Positions 1 through 12,033 of a stretch of 64,000 bases of DNA are shown piece after piece. Made by a program: the position numbers and the translations under genes. How positions within the stretch are numbered: position 1 is the first letter of the stretch; every line of letters begins with the position of its first letter. The notes beneath the pieces were generated by a model. That model ran no database searches and was not told the DNA's origin. It saw nothing but the letters and a program-made list of their open reading frames with translations. The DNA is from Gloeophyllum trabeum ATCC 11539 (lineage: Eukaryota; Basidiomycota; Agaricomycetes; Gloeophyllales; Gloeophyllaceae). The stretch is from NCBI RefSeq assembly GCF_000344685.1, contig NW_006920412.1, forward strand, positions 1,322,937-1,386,936, given 5' to 3'.

Positions 1-98
1 TTCACGTGGCGGCGCCTTGATCAAATTGATGGATTACTTGAGGTCGCGACTTGTCGCCACCTACGCGGACGACCGGCGCCGCGCTTTCTGCTACTGAA

Positions 99-1723
99 AT
101 GCATCCACTCTTGTGTTCGCAAGACATCTTGTTTCAAGTTTTTGGACAACTTGTGGATGAGCTCAACGATATAAAAAATGGAGAAGATGAGGGGGAGGGG
201 ACCACACAATCCTTCCTACGCAGTACCATGCTACATGCTGCTCTGACCTGTCGGGCTATGCAAGAACCAGCTCTGGACGCTTTATGGAGGATATTGGACT
301 CTCTACATCCTCTGTTCGAGCTCATAGACTGGTTCGGCGCCGTCGATGGCAACTTTGTATGTCAGCTATCATATCATCCCACCACCGCTCTAGTTGAAAC
401 ATACGATAGACGCTGATCAAAGGGGTCACGGATGAGGAACTACAGCGCGTCCGAAAATATTCCTGTCGCGTCCGTAAACTCTTCTACGTGGGCAGCTACT
501 TCTATCCAATTCATCCCATCGCCTATCTAAGACTGACTGAGTATCTGGGCACGCCAATTCTACCTTTGCTCAGAGAGTTGACATGGATGTCCAAAGATGT
601 CGGTGTACAACTGCCGCCACTTGTTACTCCTGGTCTGGTGAAGGTCAACATACGGCTATTCATCTCGGAAGACGATGACGAGGACGAAGATGATAATTTC
701 AAGATGGCGCACTCGGTCACGCAAACTCAAGCAATCCAGACTATTGTGGAATATTTAGCGAATAAGGCGCCGGACATTCAAGACCTCACCTTCGGTAACT
801 TTAAGCCGGAAGTATCCTTCTACACCTTGTGCAATTTCAGGCGCTTGAAAAGCCTTCGTATAACCACCGACGTGTATTGGCAACCATTTTCGTCCTTTGT
901 GTCCATCTCATACAGTGATCTCCTCGCGTTGTCCCGATTGGAGACTCTCATGGAACTCTCTGCTAATGTGGAAGATACGGACGTGCCGGCAAATGCAAAG
1001 GCTCTCTTGTTCCGGTCCCTACGGGAGCTGAAGCTCACGGGCCGTCCGTCCAAAGTCATCAGTGTCCTGCAGCTCGTGCAATCGACTACTCTCCAGCGTA
1101 TCGATGTTTGCTTGGGCGCAGGGGATATGCCGCGAACTGATTGGTACCAAACTATCTTCCGCTGTGTTAGCTTGCCCAGCTTGCGCCACTTGTTTGTGGA
1201 GATGCTGGGCGATCTACAGAAGCAGAATGTACGCGCTGGTGTTATTCTGGATGCTCGGACTCTTATAAACCCGTTGCTCGGATGCCCAAAGCTGACGCAT
1301 TTCGAGATTGAACTGAGCAGCCACGCCGAACAGTGTGTACTTATGGACGACAACGATTTGCTTCATATGGCTCAAGCATGGCCGCTCCTTGAGTACTTTT
1401 GCTGGAACTTCGCTTTCGATATGTCCCGCGTTCCCACCATGCGAGGCTTCCAGGCTTTCACAGCTCATTGTCCCGGACTGCGAACTCTAATGATTGCGTT
1501 GGACGGCAATGTACCGTTCCCCGAGTCTGCCTCGGCACCTGCCTCGCAACATGGTCTGAAGATGCTCGTCGCGTACGGGCCTGAGTTAAAGGATATCACG
1601 GAGGCCGCAAAATGGTTGTATGCGCTCTTTCCATCCATAGAGGACGTCTTGGATCGCGGGAAATGGCCAGAGGTGCTCAAAGTCGTCCGAGCCTTCCGGA
1701 GAATGAGAGCGGTTCATGGTTGA
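99..1723 (+). CDS. F-box / leucine-rich-like protein
   Basis: Predicted substrate-recognition protein of an SCF-type ubiquitin ligase. I chose the ATG at 99 because the protein then opens directly with an F-box-like segment (LLCSQDILFQVFGQLV ... ALTCRAMQEPALDALWRIL), the usual layout of the large Agaricomycete F-box family. One intron fits at 357-409 (GTATGT...ATAG, 53 bases); it joins ...DGNF to TLIKGVTDEELQRV in frame and gives about 523 residues. The rest has irregular leucine-rich helices (LPSLRHLFVEM, CPKLTHFEIEL, CPGLRTLMIAL) typical of the C-terminal part of these proteins, and an acidic run (EDDDEDEDD) near residue 140. The substrate cannot be deduced. An upstream in-frame ATG at 51 would add 16 residues and is less likely. 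Confidence 0.8.
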
Positions 1724-2373
1724 TTCTCTCAGGCGGGGTTATATATGTGCTACAGGTGGGGGGCGCCAACACATATTTACCCAACGTGTTTATGGATGCT
1801 GTCTCAATGGCCCGGTGGCGCCATTGGACACTAAAAGGGTTTGATTTTGTTCTGAATGAACGGGAAAAGAGGCCATCGGTATCACCGGGGTAAGGACTTC
1901 TGTCACTGTGGAAGCAAACCAAGTACCTCGATTCTTACGACGCCGACGGCTATGGCATGCGCACAGTACTAATAGCTGTCCTCTCATCCTATGCTCGTTA
2001 TCAAACACGGCATATATTATAATACTGCTCTCAACGTATCGAAGCGAGTCTAATGGTTGATAAATTCATGAGTTAATCATTGCTGTATGAATAGACAATC
2101 GAGACGACGACCACTGGTATGGGAGCAAGCAAGGGTAACTAAAGCAATCCTGTACGGTACGATGAATGCAAAGCATAGAAAATGAACATCCTGAAACGAG
2201 AGCAATATGTACGACCGAAGGAGCGTCAGATAATTATGTGTATGTAAGTAGGACCAGTACCAGAGTTCATGATGCGCGGGATGTCCGTGAAATGCATTGA
2301 CAATCGGTGCTAGTTTAGTATGCCAAGGAGACAGAGCCGAAACAAATGCAGATAGGAAGAATGAACGCCGCAA
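1724..2373. other. intergenic, convergent 3' ends
   Basis: This 650-base gap lies between the ends of the F-box gene and the PUF gene. I see only short frames without domain signals, and no tRNA-like or repeat structure. It presumably holds the two 3' untranslated regions. Confidence 0.6.
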
Positions 2374-5300
2374 CTATTGATACGTAGCGTCGTTTATTAG
2401 TGTCGATTCAGAGGGGACGGCGGCGGGGTCGGGCGCAAAGTGACCAGCGGCCGTCTTCCCAGAAGGCGCTACGCGCTCCAGGAGACGCTCAACTGTTGAA
2501 TGAAGAAAGTCATAAGGTAAGAGTAGTAAGGGCACAAAAAGGGGCCTACTAGAAAGAAGGTGTTTGCTGTATGCGCTGGAGTACCGGCGCATGCTGGCTA
2601 ACTGAGGCCGCATCTTGCCAACGAGGATGTCCTTCTGCTCACCCTCTACGACAGTTAGCGCGCGCTGGAGCACATAGTCTACACAATGATGGTCAGAACA
2701 TATCCATTACGGAACTCGACTAGTAACTTACTGGCAAATTGATCCTTCATCATGGTCACGAGAGGACTGACACCGTCCTGTTTCGGGGTCATGATTTCAT
2801 CGATCAGCAGTCGTCGACTCTCCGGATCCGCGGTCACCAGGGCCTTCTCGCACACGTTTGACGCGAACTTATGCCTCGCCATGTTCAGCATCTGTCCCCG
2901 GAGCCTCGAGATGATCAGGTCTCGATCCTGCGGCTTTCCGTGCTCTAGCACAAATTGAACGACATAATTCTACACGGGATTGAGCATAAATGATGACGCA
3001 ACAGGAGACGACTTACGCCAAACTGATCCTGCATGAGATTGATCGTGTATTTGTGCAGTTCGTCAAGGAGCGGTCGCGTGTGCTCATCAGGTAGATGCTC
3101 TAAACATCTCTGAAGTACGCGACAACCGTACGGATGCGTCGCGAGCTCGAAGACGTTGCCCTTGAATGAATTTACAAAGCCCAAACGCTCAGGCGCGACC
3201 CGCTCGATAAGCTTTTGTACGACCTATAGCAACAGTTGATATCCCCAGCCTCTGTGCTAGCACAACATGCACTTACATGGTTACCATTAGCATCCTTCAC
3301 ACACCGTAAGACGTGAGGCTCGAGCTCTTTCACGAAAGCTCCCTGCTGCTCTGGCAACACATATTCTACGGCCTGATGTATATTTGATCAATATCAACCA
3401 CTGTGACACTTCAAGACACCCCCCACCTTTTGTACAACGCGACAGCCGTACATTTGCAGCGAAAGCGGCAGAATATGACCTTCCATGGTATTCGCAAGAA
3501 GAGTCTTCTGCACTTGCGTCCCATGTTCGAAGAGCTTCTGGATTACCTACACAATGAGGTATGAGCGAAGACCGACGCCTGCTCCATGTTCCAGGACGCA
3601 CGTAGTTGCCAAATACGTCCTGAATGAGCTGCAGGGCATTATTAGGGACGATCTCGTCAAATATACTCTGCTTCTCCTCGCTTGTGGCAGTCTCTAGCTT
3701 CTGTTGGATGAAGCGAGATCCATGCTGATCACCACTGAATTCGACGATGTGACCGGCAATGTCCTACGGAATCCAACCGCGTGAGAATAGCACAGACCAA
3801 GGCAGGACTTGATTTACCCTCAGTTCCCATTTCCGGGACTTATTGGCCCGGAACTCCTCTAGTAGAGGGCTACGGAGAGCCACGCCACTATCACCGTCGC
3901 GACGGCCAGGTCGCCCGCCCTGGGGGAAAATATGCATAGACTGCGGGCTGATACCGCCATGCCCATGCATAGCACCGCCCGGGATCATCAGAGGAATTTG
4001 CTGAGAATACTCCAGGCCCGACGGGAACGCCTGAGGATGGGGTGAAGGCGTAGATCGCATAGAAGGGTATAGGACATTCCCAGCGGCCAGTTGTTGTTGT
4101 TGGCTTATGTTGAACTGTACCGCCATTCAGCATAGGAAAATATCTAGTGGCGACAGTCACCGTACCTGGAGCTCACGCTTCTTGTCACCCAGCGTAGCAG
4201 GTATGGCTGCAGCCAGCTGAGGCGTCACCATAGGTGAGTGGTTCGGCGGTGCATGATAGACTATCGGCTGCGTTGGATAGTAGAACTGAGAGCCGGCAGG
4301 CCGAGCAGCGCTCGCATACTCATAGAACAGACCAGGCTGCTGAAAGAGACAGTTAAACAGTACACCCACAGAAATAAACGGGACACTGACAGTCGGATAG
4401 AGCGTCGTCGGGGATGACGCCGGATTGACAGACGGGGACGACGCATACATGGATGGATCCGCTACGACTCCGCGATAGGAGTCATAAGGATATGAAGAAT
4501 AATCCATTTGACCTGCTTGCGGTCCCGTATAGTAGGCGTTGTATTCAGCTCGGGGATACGCACCGTATGGCATTCGAGCTTGCTGCAACGGATGCGCCGC
4601 TCTAGCGTGAGGTACGGTGCTCTGCGGGCTCTGACCGGGACCACCGGCTGCTTGGGACGACGATGACGGCGCATTGTACTGTCCATTTGTTTGGGACATC
4701 CCATAGTCATCTTCTACCGTCATGCCACGAAGTGCTAGCGAAAGATCTGCGTCCACGGCAGCTGAAGCTTGCGACGACTCATAGCCGGTGCCCGATGCAG
4801 ACAGGCCAGATTGCTGACTCGGAAATGCCGAGGTTGATGAGTTGAACGAAGTGCCCTTGGAGGGGGATACTGCGACGGAGTACCGGGGTGTCACACCGCT
4901 CTCCTTGCCTATGCTGCCTTCAAATCGCTGCGGAGAATATTGCCCAGACTTGCGATCCTCCTGAGGCAAACTCGTCAGTGGATTGCATGATCTACCTGAA
5001 CATGGTCTTACCACTCTGGAAGACGGTATCCCCGACGAACTCTGCCGTGGGCGAAGAGAATCCTGTAGCGATTGTCAATATTCCACATCGCATGAATTCA
5101 TTCATATTATATGGGATGGAACGGACCAACTGGTATAATTCCTTCTTTTTAGGACTACCACTGGTCTCTTCCCATGCACCGCTGGACCGAGCGGCGTTCC
5201 AAGGCTCCCCCAAGCTAGAGCGGTAGTGGGTCTCACCTTGGGTAGAGACATCGGGACCACTGGTAATGGAGGAGATGGAGGTGGTCCGCTTCGACGACGG

Positions 5301-5613
5301 CGCAGCGTTACCCCACACCTACTCCATGATGGGAATATTCCCCCGGGTAAAAACGTAGTTAACTTACCTGCCAGCCTGAGTTTAATCCCTTCAGCGAGTT
5401 GGTTGTACTCATTGCGACACCAAACATATTATTCGCCCCAGGAGACGGCGCAAGCTTCCTCTGAGAATTAGTCTGCGTGACACGTCAGAAACTATACTTT
5501 CGCATATCTTTAGGATCACATACATTACTTGGTGAACCGGTCGGTGATTGTCCTCCGGACAAGGTAGATGAGGCAGACGGTTTCCTTGAGGATGGCTCGG
5601 TATTAGACGACAT
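2374..5613 (-). CDS. Pumilio/PUF-family RNA-binding protein
   Basis: Sequence-specific mRNA 3'UTR-binding repressor of the Pumilio/Puf family, acting in the cytoplasm. The start at 5613 gives [15 protein letters not shown]..., followed by introns near 5523-5461 and from 5367. The N-terminal half (4160-5460) is disordered and rich in S, P, Q, Y and G. The C-terminal Pumilio homology domain is split by several introns between about 2400 and 3850. Its eight repeats carry, in order, SRFIQ, NYVIQ, CRVVQ, NHVVQ, CRVLQ, NYVVQ, SNVCE and NYVLQ at the RNA-edge helix positions. Several introns fall inside these helices (for example NY|VIQ, NGNH|VVQ, DQFG|NYVVQ). The protein ends ...[11 protein letters not shown] at a TAG near 2376. 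This is a full eight-repeat PUF domain of the Pumilio/Puf3 type. Exon joins in the middle (5100-4990) are less certain. Confidence 0.92.
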
Positions 5614-6955
5614 TGGCAAGCTGATGACCACCAGAGGAAATGAACGGGGCCGAGGAAACGAATGTCTGGCAACTCACGTATACTGCCAGGAAGATATTAT
5701 ATATGCGATTTACGCGTATATTCCGACTTGAACAATATACCTAGGGAACAAAGCAACGTCATAAAGGTCAGCATACTCCGGATGAAAGGGAAGGAGTATA
5801 GCAAAAGGACGCGTTCTATGGTGAATAGCAACGTGTGGCAGGCACAATAGAGGGGTAGAAGACCATGCCTGCAGATAATCACCGAACACGAGTATACTTG
5901 TTCCCCCCACGCACAATCCGGGCGTGCTGAACGCGTCACTGACAGCCAGAGGACTTACTCTATGGTACGGAAGCCAATGACTACGCTATAGACTGGATGC
6001 AAGCCGCTGGACGTCGGCCGACTCTGACGACACGTAGGATTAAGAGGAATTAAGAATTAACAGATATAACAGCAACCCAGGGCGCTGGTGGAGACGCCCC
6101 GGGGCGGGGATGTAAAGAATGAATTTTGGTCGAAATCGCGAAACCCAAAAAAGAGCGTGACCCAATTTGATTCCGTCTGAAACGACGGAGACTAATGGCT
6201 TCCCTGTCGGCCCTGGCGAACTGCCCATCTAAGGCAACTCGCACACCGCCTCCCCCGACGCGCGTCTTCTCGACCTTCCACGCAGAACTTCCCTCTGCTC
6301 GCTACGCGCGCTCTCCTGCCCTTCCAGTCGATGCTGCTTTTCCCGGCGACGTCGCTGGCAGATCCCTGCGAACGCAGCATTGCAATGTACAAAGGGTGCT
6401 CGCAGCGACATCGCGAATGGGGCTGGCGTTGAGGCCACAAATAGCGCTGCAGCTGTATACTGCCGCGTCACCTTGGTAGCCGGTGCCGCATCTCAATTTT
6501 CAGAACCCATCGTCAGCTTCGCGATCGGCACGTAGTACGGTAGACCCATCAGGCGCGAGTCGCGACCCGTAAATGGTCGTACCCTATAGGCACCCTTTTT
6601 ACCCACAAAGAAGCTCAGAAGCTGCCAGCGAAGCTATGCCATCATTCTTCCGGCCTGCCCGCAGCCACCCGTATGCCACACCTCAGTCGCTGCCGACGTG
6701 ACCCAGTAAGCACCAGGCCATTGTACCATAACATATCCATTAAGCCAGAATTGCATTGTAAATGAGGATTGACTGTTAGATGCGATGCAGAAATACATAG
6801 AGCGACGGGTATTGTGGGACGTGATAAATCAGGACAGCACAGCAGCGAAGAGGCGAACACACGAAGTCTAACTTCACCGAGAGTTGAAGAACCAGGACGC
6901 TCGCTTGGCTGCATACCCATGTCATCAGTGACAAGCCGAGGAAAATCATGCATAA
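5614..6955. other. intergenic / PUF upstream region
   Basis: A 1.3-kb stretch between the PUF start and the kinesin-1 stop, both on the minus strand. It should hold the PUF promoter and probably a long 5' leader. Frames such as 6195-6479 (+) show no recognisable domain and read like GC-rich non-coding sequence. No repeat or RNA gene is evident. Confidence 0.55.
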
Positions 6956-9900
6956 TTAACGTACCTCCGGACCTGAATGCAGGGCATGTAATTTAGCATC
7001 GCCTACTCTGGCAAGATCGTGAAGATTTACTCACCCTTCCTCATTCTGCAGTCGGGCCAAAGGATTAGCGGACGAAACTCCGGTCGGAAGACCGCTTCCA
7101 GCTCCGCCTGAGCTGGCGCCCGCCGATCCTCCCCCGCCTCTCAGCGGCTTCGCGATGCGGCCGAAGCTCAACGGAGAAGATGCAGCGACCTTGGTGGCTA
7201 TCATCGGGTGTTAAAGCGATCTCAATGACACGTCAACGACGAGACAGAACGCACCTCGGGCTTGCTCCAGGCGTTCTTTGACGGCATTTAATTGCGCCTC
7301 GAACTTCTGGTTCTGAGCGGTGAGCCGCCTGTCTGCATCTTGAAGTAATGCCTCGAGGTTCTGTATACGCTCGTTCCGCGCCAAGAGCTTGCGTTCGGCG
7401 ATACCAGCCTCCTTTTTGAGAGCTGAGTTCTGGTCCACGAGCTATTAGCAGCATAAGCATCAGTATGTAATCCGGTCGTGGGGCAGAGGTAGTTAGTGAC
7501 CTGTTTCTGTACAACAGTAAGTTGCTCCAGGTTACGCTCCAGGAAGGCCATCTTCTTCTGTTGAGCCTTGCTGTTGCTATTCCGGATTACGTTATTGTAC
7601 TGCTCTCTCATTTCGTCCAGTTGAATTTCGAGTTCCACGACCTACGCCGCTTGAGATTACAATACTAGAAAGATTGGTTTACAACACACCTTCTCACAAC
7701 GGTTCTGCAAGTCACGCATAAGGGACTTCTTGACACCGTCAAATTCAGCCAGCTGAACATTGATTGCCTTGCGGGCACGTTCAAGGTCTTGTGCGCTCTC
7801 AGCAAGGTTCTTGCCCCCCTCGATACCAGCGGACGTGACGGCGAATGCGCGCTGAGGGAGTATCATGAGCGACAGATTGCAGATAAGACGATACCACAAA
7901 CCTTGAGCTCCTCGTTGACGCTCTTGAGGCTCTCGATCGAAGCATTCAGGCTTCGTATCTCGTTGGACTTCATCTCCAACTGTTGCTTCAGATCGGCGAC
8001 CTCACTAATGTGAGCCTCCCGCTTCGCAGCGTATTGGGCTTCGAGCTTATTCTGCGAAATATTCAGAATCAATATGTACTACACATATCCGTAATACCGG
8101 GAACGAACCTTCAGCTCGGCCATCGACTCAGCGATGTCGACATTACTAGTTTCCTCGTCATTGATCGTCTTCTCTATTGGCAAAGCGTGAGCAGTATAGC
8201 ACAGGAAACATGACGGGCAACGAACCGAGGAGCTCCTCGTACTCTGTCTCGAGAGCGGCTACACGAGCCTCCAGCTCGTCCCGTCTCCTGGTGACTAGCT
8301 CATTCTCCTCCTGACTCTGCCGTAAGCGGTCGACAGTGTCCCGGATGAGAGCCTGTCCTTCCGCAAGCTGCCTCCTGACGGCAGTCAAGTCGTCCAACGA
8401 CAGATTAGAGATACTGTCTTCGGAGTCGATCGCCTCCAATTTGGCCAGGAGCTGACGGAGCTGCTCGTCTTTCTCCGAAAATGCACCTTGCTGTAAAGGT
8501 CCTAGTGAGTATACGGGGCACCGAGATTCCGAAAGGACCCACACTATCAAATTGAGCCATCATCAAGGCCATCTTCTCCTGTTTCCGCTTCTCCTTGTCC
8601 TCAGCAGATGCATCCTTCTGCGTGGTCTTGAGCTCAGCGATACTTCTCCTCAGCTCCTCAAGCTCATTCTTGGCGTCCTGGTTCTGCTCCTTCAGGATGT
8701 CAATCGTAATGGCACCCTCCTTGTTGTCATACGTGAGCCGCTCGACCTGGAGACGAAGCTCATTGAGCTGCCCAGACATCGACTTGTTCTCCTGTTTAGT
8801 TGGTCAGAGTTAGTACGCGTATGCTATAACGTCTGCCTAAGAAACACTCGCCTGCGAGAGAGAAGCCTCCTGCTCCTTCAAGAACGTGAGCTCCTCGCGA
8901 AGCTCGTTCGCGAGTTTCTGCGCGGCAGCCAAAGCGGCCTCGCGCTCGGCCAGCTGGTCGCTCAGCTCATTCTCTCTCTTCAAGAACTCCTCCCTCTCGT
9001 CCTTGTCAAGGCCAACGACTGTCGGCGTCTGCGGTCGGCTATCCAGATCTCCCCGTAGACCTTCGATCGCAGGATTGACGGGCGTCATGCTTCGCGCTGG
9101 TGTGGAAGGCGTTGGTGAGGCAGGAGCCTTCTTGGCCGCGACTCCAGCCGCCACCTTCTCCGACGTAGCCCAATCAGCCTGGTCTACCGTCCCGCCAGAT
9201 CGCCAGATCGCCAACTCGGCCTCTAGAGCCGCAATGTACTTCTGGTACGAAGTGTTAGCGGCTTGTGCTTTATGGAGCAGCCCCTTCAGCTCCATGGGTG
9301 AGAGCTCAGCGTTGACACGAGCATTATTCTTGATGCTCTTGGCGCGGATACCAAACCGCAAGGTCGATAACGTCTCGGCTTCGTTGTAGGACGAGGGAGA
9401 ACAGTTGATGATGAGCGTCGTACGTGAGTTACCACCGAGGGACTCTTGCAGGATTCGGGTTAACTTGGAGTCTCGATAAGGGATGTGTTTGGCCTAGACC
9501 AAAAATCAGAAATCCATGAGACTGTTCGTAATGCATGAAGCGCACCTTTTCTGTCAGAGCATTAATAACCATTCCCAGGGCGGAGAGAGACTTGTTGATC
9601 TTCTTGGCCTCCTCGAGCGTCTGCCCGGAGGCGCCAGTCTTACCAACCTTCTCGGATCCAGCCAAATCGACCAAGTAAAGATTACCAGTCTTCTGAGCAC
9701 CAGTCTCGATGTTTCTCTGCTGGATCGTGATGAGGAAAATAGAATGCGACCGGGAACTTTCGGCGTTCATGTCTGTGGGGCAGCATAGGTCAGATATTCC
9801 TCACCATTCGTTCGCAGAAGGGTACACCCACTTGTCGACGAAACAATACGCGCCTGACCACCCTGCCGCATGATTTCATACACTTCTCGTGTATTGCTGA

Positions 9901-10819
9901 CATAGTAGTCTGATAGTCCCTTCACGTAGACACCTTTCGACTTCTCCTCGTGCACCTGCAGATTGTCGTTTTGAGCTGCAGCAACATGTCTTTAAATATG
10001 CGCATCTGACGACTACAAGGCTACGGTGACCACTTACGAGCTAGCAGATCGCGTACCCGTTCCAAGTAAATCTCCATGTATGATACCTTCACCATGTATT
10101 CTAGATGAGAATCGGAATCCATAATAGATTGAAAGATCTGCTCCGTGATACGAGGAATGATGCCCTTGAGCTCCTCCGAATCGATGTCAGCCCCCTTTCA
10201 AAGGTGGGCACCGGGTTAGCGCAAGGAAACAAAGGACCGCCAAGCATATTCCGCACCATCATCGTAAACGTCTTTCCACTACCCGTTTGGCCATACGCAA
10301 AGACAGTCCCGTTGTAACCATCGAGGACATCTGCAACGGAGGATCAGCACCCGCTCGATACCAGAACACCCGGAAGTCATGAGCCCAGTCCGCAAGGCAT
10401 CGGATAAATAGTCTGGAGGCATCCTCGCAGGCGAGCAGGATGCTCTCAAGGGGTTCACAGCAGCTCACCTTTCACAATGCTACCAGGGTTCCGGACGAGT
10501 CAGTCTTGCATAGTGACGGATATCAAGTCATTACGCACTCCTTGACACCATAGTCAAACACCTCGTGCTGCTTAGTGCCCATAGGAAAGACCCTATCAAA
10601 CGTGAATCCATCCTTCTCCGGGCCCGACAGGGACGTAGCGGAGCGCATCCGAACTGTCTGGAGGTTCTCATCGAAGGCCACGACAATCTCGCTGTTCTCG
10701 CGAACTTCCAATGAATTTGGAGGCCGGAACCTATCGTTCCGTTAGATGAAGCACTGAGTGATCATGCGCGTCCGGTCATACCGACAAACGACCTTGATGT
10801 TGCCACCCGAAGAAGCCAT
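6956..10819 (-). CDS. kinesin-1 heavy chain (conventional kinesin)
   Basis: Plus-end-directed microtubule motor for vesicle and organelle transport along hyphae. From the ATG at 10819 the protein reads [19 protein letters not shown]... The P-loop GQTGSGKT lies near 10290, switch I is [11 protein letters not shown] (about 9755), and switch II is [17 protein letters not shown] (about 9650). A neck and long coiled coil follow (9300-7220). The tail carries the autoinhibitory IAK motif (RIAKPLRGG, around 7148-7156) and ends ...[13 protein letters not shown] at a TAA at 6958-6956. Many introns interrupt the gene, roughly a dozen. One very short exon of 11 bases (10469-10479) is needed to join ...[17 protein letters not shown] in frame. 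The family is certain from the motor and tail motifs; individual coiled-coil exon joins are approximate. Confidence 0.93.
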
Positions 10820-11365
10820 AGTGATAGTGCCCAGGGAACTCTATCCAGAAACTAAAGAAAAGCGGACGTTATAAAGGAATGCACGTAGACTCGGACGCGC
10901 TCTAGGCGATGCGCGTCCGCTGAGGAAGGAATGGAAAGGAAGTGTAGCTCAAGGGAGCTACCAATTGAAGATTCAGCGTCGTGCCCGCGTATTTACGTCT
11001 GTTGTCTGATCGGTGGCACAAGCCGCGGCGGAAGTGTCAAGTCCGCCATTAAAGTCAGCCTCGATCTCAAGTTCAGTGAACTCGTCTGCTTCAGTCGCGT
11101 ACAAGCTCGTACAATGCACCAAGTTGCTGAGTTGCGCATCGAAACGATGAGCAATTTCATCAACAGTTGTGATGTATTCACAATGTACAGTAGCTACGAA
11201 GGATTTAGCACGGAGTGGCGCGGAGCTTGACATACCTTAGCACTAACACAAGAGGAGGAGAGGGGAGCGACACCTTTGGTTGTTGATTGCGATAGAAATG
11301 GCAAGGAAACAGTATCGATACACATTGTGAGAGACGAAATCACACACGCCCGATTAACACGACAT
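10820..11365. other. intergenic (kinesin-1 promoter)
   Basis: A 546-base gap between the Elf1 stop and the kinesin-1 start, both on the minus strand. I found no supported gene in it; frames such as 10973-11233 (-) have no recognisable domain. It should contain the Elf1 3'UTR and the kinesin-1 promoter. Confidence 0.55.
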
Positions 11366-11799
11366 TCAATCGTCGTCACTGCCGACTGGCATACGAGGGG
11401 CAGGTCTACTTGATGAAGCAGCGGGTCTTCTTACGGGTGGTTCGTCCCGCTGTGCAGCGTCCGCCGCGTCTATCCATTCCGAATAAATGTCGATTGGCTC
11501 GGTCAGATCTGGAAGAGCAGTGAGACACTCATGGCACCACCAAATAGACCAAGCAACGTACGGTTGACCTTACTCTGGTACCGCTGGTCGCAAACGCGGC
11601 ATACGAGCTGAGCAACACCCTCCTTGCGGTCCATCCTCACGGTAACCGACTTGTCATGGTGGCAGAACAAGCAGGTGAATGTGCTCTCTGGAAAACCAAA
11701 TGAGTCTGGCTTAGGCTGTACTGCCGGACAAAACATACCGAGTGGTTCTCGCTTGCGAGGTCCCGTCGGTTTGCGAGACGACTTTTTCCGTTTACCCAT
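11366..11799 (-). CDS. ELF1: transcription elongation factor Elf1 (ELOF1)
   Basis: Small zinc-ribbon factor that travels with RNA polymerase II and supports elongation through chromatin. Three exons give about 109 residues. Exon 1 opens MGKRKKSSRKPTGPRKREPL with the basic N-terminal tail of the family. Exon 2 has the zinc ribbon with C-x2-C pairs (TCLFC and VCRVC) and the DQRYQ segment. Exon 3 begins LTEPIDIYSEWIDA, the conserved C-terminal helix, then a short disordered tail ending in GSDDD with TGA at 11368-11366. The introns start GTATGT (first) and GTACGT (second). It shares a 234-base divergent promoter with kinesin-5. Confidence 0.95.
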
Positions 11800-11896
11800 C
11801 TTCAAGCCAGGATGCTGGCTCGGTGCGAGTGACCATAGCCAGGACAAGCCGCTGCACCGTGCAATAGGCAGCGCCACAGCACCTGTTCCCACACGT

Positions 11897-11913
11897 CCAC
11901 GTGACTGACGCGT
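11897..11913. promoter_or_regulatory. CCACGTGAC box plus ACGCGT in ELF1/kinesin-5 promoter
   Basis: Within the 234-base gap between the two divergent ATGs lie CCACGTGAC (11897-11905) and ACGCGT (11908-11913), three bases apart. In yeasts the first resembles the GTCACGTG E-box bound by Cbf1-type bHLH factors and the second is the core MluI cell-cycle box. Regulation here is inferred; ACGCGT alone is frequent in this window. Confidence 0.4.
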
Positions 11914-12033
11914 CCTTGTTGATCGTTCTTTGCCCTGCGCTCCAGCTGTCGCGCCCGCCACTACCGTCCCCTTTCCCGCCCTCGCAAGGCGGCTCTCCCG
12001 CCAAATCCGTTGTCTTGCTCGTCGATATCCGCG

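Noticed and set aside
820..1353. Minus-strand frame of 177 residues
   Set aside because: Antisense to the F-box gene; no start context or domain.
6195..6479. Plus-strand 94-residue frame upstream of PUF
   Set aside because: Alanine/proline/arginine-rich with no motif and out-of-frame competitors on both strands; more likely GC-rich non-coding sequence.
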